From NCBI GenBank assembly GCA_013911065.1, contig JACERV010000015.1, positions 47,842 to 111,841 on the forward strand: 64,000 nt of DNA. Direction: 5' to 3'. Below the pieces are notes generated by a model. It was not told where the DNA came from, did no database searches, and worked only from the letters and a program-made list of their open reading frames with translations. Source of the stretch: Ruminococcus sp. (lineage in GTDB: Bacteria; Bacillota; Clostridia; Lachnospirales; Lachnospiraceae). The translations under genes and the position numbers were made by a program. Of the stretch, positions 54,125 through 63,286 are shown piece after piece; the stretch's first letter is position 1, and each line of letters begins with the position of its first letter.

Positions 54125-54538
54125 ACACTCTCTCCATTCCTCACAATTCAGCCAGTTTGCAGGCTCCCAAATTGCGATAGTTGTTTCTTCTTTTGCTTCA
54201 AAACGAAAAATTGGAGCACGTTATCCACCTGCCCCATATTTTTCCATATGATTATTATAAGATGTATGTCTTTCCCAGTCCAATTGAAAGTTTTAATAAG
54301 AAGAGGGATTTATAGATGTCTTCGATGTACTTATATTATCTGTAAGTTCCTTAAAATCTTAGTAGGCCTATATTTCTTTTATCTTCCTGGTTAATTGTCT
54401 GCAAAAATATAGTAATTACTGTAAACCTGATACAAGTTTCCCAATGTAAAAACTACTTTTTGAGGGATACTAATATTGTAATTTTTTTCGAAAAAATTTG
54501 CTAATAAAAATAGTATTTACAAGAAAGGAGATTTTTAT
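54125..54538. other. Intergenic region before cotJ
   Basis: About 410 bases between divergent yedE and cotJ genes. No gene or RNA recognised. A sporulation-sigma promoter for cotJ is expected near 54450-54520, but no box can be assigned with confidence. Confidence 0.4.
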
Positions 54539-54997
54539 ATGTCTGAAAATCACTTGGCAATTGCAAATATACCTATACAACAGTGGGGTGAATTATATAC
54601 ACAAGAAGAAGCCCTCAATATAGGTACAATATTTCAGGATTTAAATATGCCATTTTATGTGGCTGAATCTGTAATGGGCACCACTAATCCCATTGCAAGT
54701 GGTATGGAAAGTTTGGGAATTTCAAAAGAACAAAGCGACAGAGAACAATTGATAACCAAAATCAATCAGATAAGTTTTTTTCTGGATGATCTGACACTTT
54801 ATTTAGACACACATGAAAAAGACGCTGTGGCGCTTACACTCTATCATAAAAAAACACTGGAGTGTGCAGAACTTAAAAAGCAGTTTGCACAGAAATTTTA
54901 TCCTTTAACCAAACTATGTGTCCAGTATTGTGAGAGTGGTGAAACAAGCTTTTGTTTGCAGGATGGCCCGATGCCATGGGAAGGAGCGTGCATATAA
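54539..54997 (+). CDS. Fused CotJA-CotJB spore coat protein
   Basis: 152 residues that read as two coat proteins in one chain. Residues about 8-45 (IPIQQWGELYTQEEALNIGTIFQDLNMPF) match CotJA; residues about 68-150 (INQISFFLDDLTLYLDTHEKDAVAL and GPMPWEG) match CotJB. In most Bacillus and many Clostridia these are separate overlapping genes. Directly abuts cotJC (TAAATG). Part of the inner coat of the spore, expressed in the mother cell. Confidence 0.82.
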   Translation: MSENHLAIANIPIQQWGELYTQEEALNIGTIFQDLNMPFYVAESVMGTTNPIASGMESLGISKEQSDREQLITKINQISFFLDDLTLYLDTHEKDAVALTLYHKKTLECAELKKQFAQKFYPLTKLCVQYCESGETSFCLQDGPMPWEGACI

Positions 54998-55615
54998 ATG
55001 TGGGTGTATGAAAAAAGACTTCAGTATCCGGTAAAAATCACAAAAACATGTCCAAAAACCGCAAAGCTTATTATGAGTCAGTATGGCGGGCCGGACGGAG
55101 AATTATCAGCTTCTATGCGTTATTTGTCGCAGCGCTATAGTATGCCAATTAAAGAGGTCGGAGGGCTATTAACAGATATTGGTACTGAGGAACTGGCACA
55201 CATGGAAATCATATGTGCAATGGTGTATCAGCTAACAAAAAATCTAACGGTTGAGCAGGCTAAGACGGAGGGCTTTGATGCATATTATATAGATCATACC
55301 ACTGCACTTTGGCCTCAGGCGGCAGCAGGATTACCATTTACTGCAATAGAATTTCAGTCTAAAGGAGATGCCATCACCGACTTGACAGAAGATCTTGCGG
55401 CAGAACAGAAAGCAAGAACGGTATATGATAACCTGCTTCGTATGATTCCAGATCCTGAAATCAGAGAACCATTAAAGTTTTTAAGGACGCGAGAAATTGT
55501 TCATTTCCAAAGATTTGGAGAAGCTCTGGAAAAAACAAAAGATAAGCTGGATAGTAAAAACTTTTATTATTTTAACCCAGAATTTGATAAAGATATGTTC
55601 CACGGTAAGTTATAG
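54998..55615 (+). CDS. cotJC: CotJC, manganese-catalase-like spore coat protein
   Basis: 205 residues of the manganese catalase family. Di-manganese ligands are plausible in DIGTEELAHMEI (Glu, Glu, His) and DLAAEQKAR / REIVHFQRFGE (Glu, His). CotJC sits in the spore coat and may protect against peroxide. It begins immediately after the CotJA-B stop, so it is translationally coupled. The protein is close to the usual 190-200 aa. Confidence 0.93.
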   Translation: MWVYEKRLQYPVKITKTCPKTAKLIMSQYGGPDGELSASMRYLSQRYSMPIKEVGGLLTDIGTEELAHMEIICAMVYQLTKNLTVEQAKTEGFDAYYIDHTTALWPQAAAGLPFTAIEFQSKGDAITDLTEDLAAEQKARTVYDNLLRMIPDPEIREPLKFLRTREIVHFQRFGEALEKTKDKLDSKNFYYFNPEFDKDMFHGKL

Positions 55616-55678
55616 TATTTTTAAAATAATGTTTCTGTAAACCATAAAAATCAATATACAATATATCATTATCTACTG

Positions 55679-55710
55679 AAGGGCAAAGCCATTTTTTTAG
55701 CTTTGCCTTC
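55679..55710 (+). terminator. Hairpin after cotJC
   Basis: GGCAAAGC-N10-GCTTTGCC with an A/T extension, about 65 bases after the cotJC stop. The U-tail is weak (TTCTGT). It also faces the end of the minus-strand gene at 55725. Confidence 0.6.
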
Positions 55711-55724
55711 TGTAAACATTGCTT

Positions 55725-56051
55725 TCACTCTTTTCTCAATATCTCCTCAGGCGGCTCAATCTCATGCGCGATTGTGTGCTCTGTAAGTTCTGATAACAGC
55801 TTTATTTTCTTATTGATAACTGGGCGCATGCAATTTGGTACATGCTCCTGATGTGCTCTATGTATTGCTATACATTCCTTACAATTCCCGTGATAACGGC
55901 AGGCTTTTTTACAAGAGCAATGGTCCTTTTCTTTAAATTCTTCACGGAAGGCTGACGCAAACTCCTCCTGCAGGCGGAGTCCCTCCGCTCTGTCTCCCCT
56001 ATGAAATGCTGCCATTGCTTCCTTTTCTTTTGAATTGCCATCAATAATCAT
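55725..56051 (-). CDS. Cysteine-rich hypothetical protein, 108 aa
   Basis: A hydrophilic protein with an acidic N-terminal helix (MIIDGNSKEKEAMAAFHRG) and a His/Cys-rich centre: CSCKKACRYHGNCKECIAIHR. The Cys/His pattern suggests a metal site. Similar small proteins occur in Clostridia without known role; some carry old, unsupported labels in databases. It starts 3 bases after the MFS stop and is likely cotranscribed with it. Confidence 0.75.
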   Translation of the reverse strand: MIIDGNSKEKEAMAAFHRGDRAEGLRLQEEFASAFREEFKEKDHCSCKKACRYHGNCKECIAIHRAHQEHVPNCMRPVINKKIKLLSELTEHTIAHEIEPPEEILRKE

Positions 56052-56054
56052 AAT

Positions 56055-57245
56055 CTATCTCCTTTCCGTTCTCGCCTTTACAGGTGCGGTTATAACCTTG
56101 TTGAGCCGCTCCGACATAAACAGCATAATAACAGCTAAACCTAACAAATACAATGGGTATAATCCTATCGTAATATTAGAAGCAATCACTCCAAAAAGTG
56201 GCGGCATAAGAGTTGTTCCCACATAAGCACTTGCCATTTGAATTCCAATAATTGCCTGGGAGTTTTCTCTCCCAAAATTAAATGGTGTAGCATGAATAAT
56301 TGCAGGATATATAGGTGCACATCCAAATCCTATAATAATCAGACCGCTCAATGTCAGTATATCACATTTTACAGGCAGTATAACAAAAATAGTCCCTGTT
56401 ATTGACATAATAGTCCCAACGCGGATCATCAGCTTATCCCCCGCTTTATCCGCAATAAAACCACTCAGAAAACGTCCAAATGTGATTCCAAGGAAAAATA
56501 AAGAAGCAAAGCGGGCAGCAATACTGGTATCTCCACCTCGATACTGCACCAGATAACTGCTCGCCCAAAGTGCTGTTGTCTGCTCTAACGCACAGTATGA
56601 AAAAAATGTAACCAAAACTAAGGGAACCCCCCTGATTTTCAAGGTCTGTGACAAACTCAAAGGCTCCGCCGGAACATCTCCTTCCACCTCTTCTGTACCT
56701 CTCCTCTTCCAAAGAGGCAAACTAATAAAGAGAATTACCGTCAATATAATCTGCAAGATACCAACTACCCGATATCCCTTATTCCAGCCATAACCGCCCG
56801 TCAGGCAGTAGCCCATAATATAAGGACTGATAGACGCCCCCACACCCCAGAAACAATGCAGCCAGCTCATATGGCGGGATGCATAATACAGTGCCACATA
56901 ATTGTTCAGCGCGGCATCGACAGCTCCCGCTCCAAGTCCATACGGTATTGCCCACAAACATAATAGCACAAAGGAGTGGGATATGGAGAACCCAAAGAGA
57001 GCTGCTGCAGTCAGCAAAACACTGATTGTTGTTACAAGCCCTGCTCCAAGCTTCCTTGTGAGCCTGTGAGATAACAAGCTTGAAATAATCGTACCGCACG
57101 CTATGATCATTGTAATTATCCCTGCATAGGAAACAGGAACACCAAGTTCTGTTTGCATTACAGGCCATGCGGAGCCAATAAGTGAGTCCGGCAGCCCCAG
57201 GCTAATAAATGCTATGTAAATAATGACAAGTAAAAGTGAATACAT
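56055..57245 (-). CDS. Major facilitator superfamily transporter
   Basis: 396 residues with twelve predicted membrane helices. The loop motif after TM2, SHRLTRKLGAG, is the MFS motif A position in a variant form; the second-half equivalent is FIADKAGDKLMIR. Resembles the FucP/YxlH-like sugar-type MFS of Clostridia. The substrate is unknown. Cotranscribed with the Cys-rich gene downstream. Confidence 0.87.
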   Translation of the reverse strand: MYSLLLVIIYIAFISLGLPDSLIGSAWPVMQTELGVPVSYAGIITMIIACGTIISSLLSHRLTRKLGAGLVTTISVLLTAAALFGFSISHSFVLLCLWAIPYGLGAGAVDAALNNYVALYYASRHMSWLHCFWGVGASISPYIMGYCLTGGYGWNKGYRVVGILQIILTVILFISLPLWKRRGTEEVEGDVPAEPLSLSQTLKIRGVPLVLVTFFSYCALEQTTALWASSYLVQYRGGDTSIAARFASLFFLGITFGRFLSGFIADKAGDKLMIRVGTIMSITGTIFVILPVKCDILTLSGLIIIGFGCAPIYPAIIHATPFNFGRENSQAIIGIQMASAYVGTTLMPPLFGVIASNITIGLYPLYLLGLAVIMLFMSERLNKVITAPVKARTERR

Positions 57246-57832
57246 AATAATTTTTCTCCATCTCCCATCTTAAAATGGGTTCTCTCTTTCTATTCTTATA
57301 AACTCAGTGCGGCAAAAATTAAAACAACTTGCAGATTTCTAAATTACAAGCTCTGCAAGCCGTAGACTAGTATACTCTGTATTTACTAACATACAACCGA
57401 CTTTTTCCACTCTTACTACTATATCACGTTCCCTGGGCAATATCTATTGCAACTATGAGAACCTATCAAATTATTTCTCCGGCTAGAAACACCGGATACT
57501 TTATCTTGCACTGGTATTTGCTGTCCTCACCATATCTTCTAATGACATTTTATCATTATAATTTTCATGAATATCATACTGACCAAAAAGAGGAATATTG
57601 CTGTTATCCCATCCTTACATTCCACCCAGTCACAAATATTCTACTGTCACCACTCCCCAGCATCAGATGCCAGTATCTTTTCTGCCCCATTACACTAAGA
57701 CAGAAAATCCCCGGAATTCCCATAGATATGGGCTTTTCCGGGGATTCCATATTCATTTATAAAATTAGCTTATTGGCCCATCTGTTTTACAAACTTTTAC
57801 AGGCTGACAATACATTTTCCAGTATTCGCAGG
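57246..57832. other. Intergenic region with YibE terminator
   Basis: About 590 bases. An open frame at 57455-57844 has no ribosome-binding site, is Tyr/Leu/Pro-rich with no domain, and overlaps a terminator, so it is not called. The left 150 bases hold the MFS promoter region. No RNA gene recognised. Confidence 0.5.
57706..57746 (-). terminator. Terminator of the phoA-yibE operon
   Basis: AATCCCCGGAA...TTCCGGGGATT (11-bp stem) with an inner CCCATA/TATGGG stem, so nearly all of the 41 bases pair. TTCTGTCTT follows on the minus strand. Confidence 0.85.
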
Positions 57833-58990
57833 TTAAGAAGCTGATTTGTGTGATTCTTTGTTTTCCAATATTGATACCTGTTTCCTGGCCAGCAATTTTC
57901 CAGTAATAACTGCAGATATGGGAGCAACTAAAACCAATCCAATACTTCCTACCATTGTATTTAAAATCTCTGCTGATACATAATTCAAGTTCAAAATACT
58001 CATCAAAGGAGTTCCCTGGGCTACAAATACCATCAGCAAACCAATATATCCTCCGGAATATGCCAGCAGCAAAGTCGTCGTCATTGTGGCAATGTTATTT
58101 TTTCCGATCACCATACCGGAAGCAATCAGCTCTTTTACACTAATTTCAGGTTTTTTCTCAACCAGCTCCTGTAATGCCGAAGTAATATCAACCGCAATAT
58201 CCGTAACTGCCCCGGAAGAAGTAATAAAAATACTTGCAATGAATATGGAAGTAAGGTTCAATCCCGAATATCCTGCATATAGAAGGCTCTCCGAATACTC
58301 CATAACTGCTCCATGTATTTGAAAGAGATCTACAAAAATGCATGCCAGCACCGCAGTAAATAAAGTTCCTGTGACAGCACTAACTGTAGCTGCAGCAAAT
58401 TGCCGGTTCCAGCCATATACAAGAAGTATAATGACTGTACTGGTCAGTATGGTAACACCGGCTCCCAGCAAAATGGGATGTACCCCTTTTAAAAACAATG
58501 GTATTAAAATTTTGAAAATAGAAAGCATGGTAAATATAAACGACAAGATTGCCCGAACTCCTACCCAGCCTGCAAAACAGACCAGTAACAGTACAAAAAT
58601 TGCAACCAAAATCAATTCATAAGGCAGCCGGTACAGGTCTACCAGTGTGGCCTTTACACTGTTAGAATCCCGGAAATCTGACAGTACCAATGCTTTATCT
58701 CCGGCTTCATATAATTTATCCGTCTCTAAAGAGCCTGACAGCAAATTATCTGCTGAAACAATCTCTCCTTTATTGGGTCCCTGTAAGATTTTTATTTCAC
58801 AAATCTGTAAACCCGAGTTTAAAATTCCCATATCTTGGACCTGATGATTATCAACCGATAATACTTCTGCTTTTACTTGCTGGAAACGTTCATAGTTTGG
58901 ATTTTCAAAAGAATTTGGAATCAATAATAATATGATTATAAATCCTAGTATGACAAGAGAGGGAATTTTCCCCTTATGTTTTTTTACCAT
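57833..58990 (-). CDS. YibE/F-family membrane protein
   Basis: 385 residues: an N-terminal anchor, an OB-like extracellular region (about 30-120; EIKILQGPNKGEIV) and seven or so membrane helices with the family motif SSGAVTDIAVDITSALQELVEKKP and the C-terminal LNYVSAEILNTMVGSIGLVLVAP. Function of the family is unresolved; a transport role is often assumed. It follows alkaline phosphatase by 19 bases and probably shares its transcript. Confidence 0.88.
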   Translation of the reverse strand: MVKKHKGKIPSLVILGFIIILLLIPNSFENPNYERFQQVKAEVLSVDNHQVQDMGILNSGLQICEIKILQGPNKGEIVSADNLLSGSLETDKLYEAGDKALVLSDFRDSNSVKATLVDLYRLPYELILVAIFVLLLVCFAGWVGVRAILSFIFTMLSIFKILIPLFLKGVHPILLGAGVTILTSTVIILLVYGWNRQFAAATVSAVTGTLFTAVLACIFVDLFQIHGAVMEYSESLLYAGYSGLNLTSIFIASIFITSSGAVTDIAVDITSALQELVEKKPEISVKELIASGMVIGKNNIATMTTTLLLAYSGGYIGLLMVFVAQGTPLMSILNLNYVSAEILNTMVGSIGLVLVAPISAVITGKLLARKQVSILENKESHKSAS

Positions 58991-59009
58991 TTTCTCATCC
59001 CGCTTCTTC

Positions 59010-60593
59010 TTATTTTAATCCGGTAAGCTCTTTCAAGCTATTACATATATCCGTATTGTCTATAAATCCGTCAAAGACCTCCCTGCCGGTTCCCTGGGCA
59101 TAAATTGCAACCGGAAGTCCTGAATGAGCAGTAGAAGACCATCCAATTCCAACTTTACTGTTTACGATTCTTGTAATCATTAACTGAAACGGTTCATAGT
59201 CATAAGAAGAATATTTATTCTCATACTCTGTTGTCAGCTCTCTGTCATCATATGGGATCATACTTATATCATAGGCTTCTCTTAAAGTCTCTACATCATC
59301 CTCTGTCAAAAGCAAAGTGTCATCTGTTTCTGCATCAGGGTCCCCCGGCATCAGCAGTCCAAACTGCTCTTTCACATCCTTCATGGCATCTTCAAAAGAA
59401 GTGCTGTTTTCCCTGTATTTCTCTAGATATTCCGTATTGAAGGCCTGGAAAGACAATTGCTGCTTATCCATAGCTGTATAGTATGTATTATAGAAGGTGG
59501 TATTTTGTCCTAATGCCATTCCTCCTGTTTCATGATCACCAGTAACTAAGATGAGGGTTTCCTCAGGATGTTCATTGTAAAATTTTACAGCTACGTCTAC
59601 CGCTGATTCCAATTCTTTTACTTCATTGATAGTGGTATATGCATCATTTCGATGGGCCGACCAGTCAATTTTTCCGCCTTCAACCATCATAAAAAATCCT
59701 GTATCATTGTCAATTACATCAATTCCCTTTTGTACATAGTCAGATAACTTTAAATCATCAGCCTGCTGATCTATGGAATAATGAATATCATCTTCTGTAT
59801 CCAGTATTTCATTAATAGCAACGGTCTTGCCGGAATCTGCAGATAAACTCATAATATTTTCTTTTGTATTTACCACATTATATCCTGCTTCTTCGATTTT
59901 TGTCATAACAGCATCACGTTCTTCATCCTCTTTCGTATTGATACCGCCTCCGCCGAAGAAGTCGAAGTCACTTTCTGCTAACTGCTCCCCAATGGTAACT
60001 AAATCACCCCTGGATTCTACATGGGCATAGAAACCTGCAGGAGTTGCATGGTTTAATGATACCGTAGTAATAATTCCGATTTTGTAGTCCTTTTGTTCCT
60101 TTAGCATTTCAGCGATACTAGAAACTTTTTCTCCCTGAGCATCAACTCCAATAGAACCATCCAGGGTCTTCACACCACAGGCAATTGCCGTTGCTGCTGA
60201 AGCAGAATCCGTAACGAACTTTGAGGCATCATACGTGGTTACTGCCCCGACCGATGGAAATTCCATAAAACTTGCATTCTCAGCTTGCGGCATGTTATCA
60301 ATTGTGGGGTCATCCAGGGTCCCTGTAAAATTGTGATCTTTGGTTCCCTTATAAACTCCATAAGCGGATGCCTGGGGAAATCCCATCCCATCTCCAATAA
60401 ATAAAAATATGTACTTCGGCTCTTTTACAGTAGTTTCCTTTTCTTCTGTGTCTTTTGAGTCTGTTACTGCCTCAGTGGAACCGTCATTATTTTTGCCAGA
60501 ACATGCTGTAAGAGACATAATGGCCAACATCAACGCCAGACATAATGCCAACATTTTTCCAGTTAAAACACCATATGTAGTTTTTCGTTTCAT
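59010..60593 (-). CDS. Lipoprotein alkaline phosphatase
   Basis: 527 residues: lipoprotein signal (lipobox LTAC, about residues 27-30), a Ser/Thr/Glu linker, and an alkaline phosphatase domain. The nucleophilic Ser is in TDSASAATAIACGVK; metal ligands include FIGDGMG (Asp), VEGGKIDWSAHRND (Glu, His, Asp) and TGDHETGG (Asp, His). Releases phosphate from esters at the cell surface. YibE/F follows in the same operon. A PhoP box was looked for upstream but not recognised. Confidence 0.93.
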   Translation of the reverse strand: MKRKTTYGVLTGKMLALCLALMLAIMSLTACSGKNNDGSTEAVTDSKDTEEKETTVKEPKYIFLFIGDGMGFPQASAYGVYKGTKDHNFTGTLDDPTIDNMPQAENASFMEFPSVGAVTTYDASKFVTDSASAATAIACGVKTLDGSIGVDAQGEKVSSIAEMLKEQKDYKIGIITTVSLNHATPAGFYAHVESRGDLVTIGEQLAESDFDFFGGGGINTKEDEERDAVMTKIEEAGYNVVNTKENIMSLSADSGKTVAINEILDTEDDIHYSIDQQADDLKLSDYVQKGIDVIDNDTGFFMMVEGGKIDWSAHRNDAYTTINEVKELESAVDVAVKFYNEHPEETLILVTGDHETGGMALGQNTTFYNTYYTAMDKQQLSFQAFNTEYLEKYRENSTSFEDAMKDVKEQFGLLMPGDPDAETDDTLLLTEDDVETLREAYDISMIPYDDRELTTEYENKYSSYDYEPFQLMITRIVNSKVGIGWSSTAHSGLPVAIYAQGTGREVFDGFIDNTDICNSLKELTGLK

Positions 60594-60772
60594 AAATAAG
60601 CCCTCCTTTTTCTAAGTTGTGTTTCTCTCCTTTCCCGTTTGCTTGTACTTTTATAATATGATATGCCGCGCCAAGTAAAAATGATAACACCCATCGTACC
60701 GCTTTCAAAAGAATTGGTGGTTTAGGACAATTTATATGGCATTTCCACTTTTATTTGTGTACTTTGCATAAT

Positions 60773-60910
60773 TTATTGCCAAGCTCCCCTTCTAATTAGC
60801 TTTAGTAGCAGAGTAGCATTTTTCAGAACACTATCTGTCCTCTCCATGCCGCCCCCGCCAGAGGTTGCAAACGGAATAACCGTCTTTCCTATCTCCGATT
60901 CAAATTTCAT
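60773..60910 (-). pseudogene. Flavodoxin C-terminal remnant
   Basis: The minus-strand frame reads ESEIGKTVIPFATSGGGGMERTDSVLKNA to a stop at 60773, matching the C-terminal third of small flavodoxins (GKTVIPF.TSG). The N-terminal half with the FMN-phosphate loop is absent; upstream there is only the terminator of the next gene. It has no ribosome-binding site of its own. Read as a broken gene; a very short novel protein is less likely. Confidence 0.5.
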
Positions 60911-60961
60911 AGAAATCAAATCGAAGTAGTGTGATAAACACACTTTGAGCAGTATAAAAAT

Positions 60962-60986
60962 AAGAGAGCCATTCCCTGACTCTCTT
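60962..60986 (-). terminator. Terminator of the thiol-redox operon
   Basis: AAGAGAG-N11-CTCTCTT followed on the minus strand by ATTTTTATAC, about 25 bases beyond the reductase stop. Confidence 0.85.
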
Positions 60987-61011
60987 AAGGCCGTAAACAA
61001 ATGCCTCACTT

Positions 61012-61890
61012 CTATTTACGTACTGGAACATCTTTCTTTCGCAAATATTTAATCACCTCTGTACCTGCTTTTGCACCTTCATAAACAGCTTTGGCAATTT
61101 GCATCATACCACCTGTACAATCCCCGGCTGCATAAAGACCGGGTATACTCGTTGCCATATTTTCATCAACTGTAATTTTATTGCCATCGGACTGCGCACC
61201 AATTTTCCTGGCTAACGCACTGCTTCCTGCAACACCTATCGCAACAAACACTCCCGAAACCAATAGATGTGAACCATCTTTAAACCTGACAGATGTTAGT
61301 AAGTCATCTTCTCCAACAAGAGCATCAATTTCCTTAGTAATTATTGAAATTTCCTTCGGAATATTAGAAATTGGGGTATCTCCGTTTGATAAAATTGTTA
61401 CCGACTTAGCAATTGATAAAAGTTCTTTCGCTTCACTTAAAGCATATTCATGGCTGCCCAGAACAGCAACATCTTTTCCCCGATAGAAAAATGCGTCACA
61501 TACTGCACAGTAACTAACGCCTTTTCCTTCATATTCTGAAAGACCCTGAATTTTCGGTGCTTTACGTGAAGATCCTGTCGCAATAATCACAGCATCTGCT
61601 TTGTATTGACACTTATCTGTTTTTACAACTAGTTTATCCTCGAATCCTAAACCTACAACTTCATCAGGGATAAGCTCTGCACCAATTCTTTTGGCTTGTG
61701 CAATACCTTTCGCAATGAGGTTATTTCCAGAAGTCGGGTTTTCAAATCCGTAGTAATTTTCTATTTTTTCAGCTTTTGCAAGGGCACCATTATCTTTTCC
61801 AATAATTGTTGTTTTGAATCCTGCACGTGCGGTATAGAGTGCCGTTGAAATTCCAGCAGGCCCATTTCCTATAATTAATACATCAGACAT
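61012..61890 (-). CDS. Thioredoxin-reductase-like FAD/NAD(P) oxidoreductase
   Basis: 292 residues: FAD motif GNGPAGISTALYTARAG, redox-active CxxC in CAVCDAFF, second Rossmann GSHEYALSEAKE (a GxGxxA variant) and C-terminal YAAGDCTGG. Length and layout are TrxB-like. The NADPH-binding motif departs from canonical GGGDSA, so cofactor choice is uncertain. ATG at 61890 (AAAGGA upstream) gives the family start. It follows the CcdA-TlpA fusion by 41 bases and probably supplies its electrons. Confidence 0.9.
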   Translation of the reverse strand: MSDVLIIGNGPAGISTALYTARAGFKTTIIGKDNGALAKAEKIENYYGFENPTSGNNLIAKGIAQAKRIGAELIPDEVVGLGFEDKLVVKTDKCQYKADAVIIATGSSRKAPKIQGLSEYEGKGVSYCAVCDAFFYRGKDVAVLGSHEYALSEAKELLSIAKSVTILSNGDTPISNIPKEISIITKEIDALVGEDDLLTSVRFKDGSHLLVSGVFVAIGVAGSSALARKIGAQSDGNKITVDENMATSIPGLYAAGDCTGGMMQIAKAVYEGAKAGTEVIKYLRKKDVPVRK

Positions 61891-61931
61891 CGATTGATTC
61901 CTTTCTATAAATAAGTTTGTAACATCATTTA

Positions 61932-63224
61932 TCATTGGCGTATTCCGGATACAGCCTGCTCAATAATACTGACCATAATATCCTTTGTTAACTGTCCGGA
62001 CACATACCCAAACACATTCCCATCTTTATCAATCATAAAGGTGGTGGGGAGTGCGCTGACACCGTAGACCGTGGCAATTTCTCCGCCAATATCCATAGCC
62101 ACTGGATAGTTATATCCTTTTTCTTCTAAGAAATCAGTAACATCTTCGGCGGAGCCTTCACGCCCTACATTCGGCGAGGCAATACCGAGAATGATTACGT
62201 CATCGGCATTTTCCCCATACTCCTCATATAGCGTTTGGATTTCAGGCATTTCTGCACGGCAGGGAGGACACCAGGTCGCCCAGAAATTCAGGAATACCGT
62301 TTTACCCTTGTAGTCTGAGAGGGTTTGAGTGTTACCGTACTGGTCGGTAAGGGTAAAGTCAGGAGCCGCAACGACTTCTTTATTTACGTTGTCCTCTTTA
62401 GATTTGGTATTGATATCACCGGACTTGTTCTCATCAACAGAAGCCTTATCCTCAGAAGGAACGGAGCTGCTGCTTTTCGGTGCTGCATCCCCCAAGCCGG
62501 ATAAATAGCTACTAAAACCATTCATCCAACCGGTGAACATCATTATACCAATAAGAATCATAAGGATACCGCCGACCTTAACGGTATATTTTACCACATT
62601 TCTATGCTTCTTAAAGAAATCCAATAAGGCTCCGGTAAAGATACCAACTCCCATAAACGGTAGAATAAATCCGAGAGTATACACTCCAATAAGAAGGAAA
62701 CCCGTGGTATGGGATGCAGAGGATGCCGCCATAATCAAGACACTTGCAAGGGCAGGACCGACGCAGGGAGTCCACGCAAAACTGAACGTGAAGCCTAGAA
62801 TAAGAGCCGTCAGGGGATTCATGGCAAGGCTATCCGGTTGGAAATGAAAACGATGTTCCTTTCCTATCCTGGCGGAGGACTTGCCGAATACGTCTAGTTG
62901 AGTAAGACCAAAAAGAATGATGATAATACCGCCAACGCGGGTAAACCATGTCTGGTAATTGTGAAAAAAGCGTCCAATAGCCGTAAAGCCAAGCCCTAAT
63001 AAGAAGAAAGCAAAGCTGATGCCGATAACGAAAAATAAGGTGTTGAATATTACCTTGCTCTGTTTATAGCTGGTATTGCCATCCCCATCTATCTCCTTTG
63101 CGCCGCCGGATAGATAAGTTATATAAAGGGGAATGAGCGGTAGTACGCAGGGAGAAAAGAAGCTGATTACTCCCTGAATAAATACGGCAGCTGCAGGGAC
63201 ACCTGTTTCAATTGCTAGATTCAT
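61932..63224 (-). CDS. CcdA-TlpA fusion: membrane thiol transporter with extracellular thioredoxin domain
   Basis: 430 residues. N-terminal CcdA/DsbD-type membrane part (about 1-235) with the two redox cysteines in SFFSPCVLPLIP and FAWTPCVGPAL. A charged Ser/Asp/Lys linker at about 245-285 follows. The C-terminal TlpA/ResA-like thioredoxin domain (about 290-430) has NFWATWCPPCRAEM as active site and the cis-Pro in SALPTTF. Moves reducing power from the cytosol to surface thiols in one chain; similar to the CcdA/thioredoxin-like pairs that partner methionine sulfoxide reductases. The reductase gene downstream completes the pathway. Confidence 0.92.
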   Translation of the reverse strand: MNLAIETGVPAAAVFIQGVISFFSPCVLPLIPLYITYLSGGAKEIDGDGNTSYKQSKVIFNTLFFVIGISFAFFLLGLGFTAIGRFFHNYQTWFTRVGGIIIILFGLTQLDVFGKSSARIGKEHRFHFQPDSLAMNPLTALILGFTFSFAWTPCVGPALASVLIMAASSASHTTGFLLIGVYTLGFILPFMGVGIFTGALLDFFKKHRNVVKYTVKVGGILMILIGIMMFTGWMNGFSSYLSGLGDAAPKSSSSVPSEDKASVDENKSGDINTKSKEDNVNKEVVAAPDFTLTDQYGNTQTLSDYKGKTVFLNFWATWCPPCRAEMPEIQTLYEEYGENADDVIILGIASPNVGREGSAEDVTDFLEEKGYNYPVAMDIGGEIATVYGVSALPTTFMIDKDGNVFGYVSGQLTKDIMVSIIEQAVSGIRQ

Positions 63225-63246
63225 TTATTTTCCTCCATTCCGAATG

Positions 63247-63273
63247 AATAAAAACCGGAGGTTGCTTCTCCGG
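63247..63273 (-). terminator. Terminator-like hairpin between leader peptide and CcdA-TlpA gene
   Basis: On the minus strand CCGGAG-N7-CTCCGG is followed directly by TTTTTATT, a compact intrinsic terminator. It lies after a 21-codon open frame and about 23 bases before the CcdA-TlpA start. That is an attenuator-like position. No alternative antiterminator pairing was worked out. Confidence 0.65.
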
Positions 63274-63286
63274 CCTTCTCTATTAT

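Noticed and set aside
57455..57844. Open frame of 129 codons after the MFS gene
   Set aside because: No ribosome-binding site, no recognisable domain, and it overlaps the phoA-yibE terminator and the end of yibE.
526..58050. Shared peptide VFVAQGTPLMS in the phage tail protein (about 525-555) and in YibE/F (about 58005-58030), with similar DNA
   Set aside because: The match is only 11 residues, both families have a natural reason for a similar stretch there, and nothing else around aligns; taken as coincidence.
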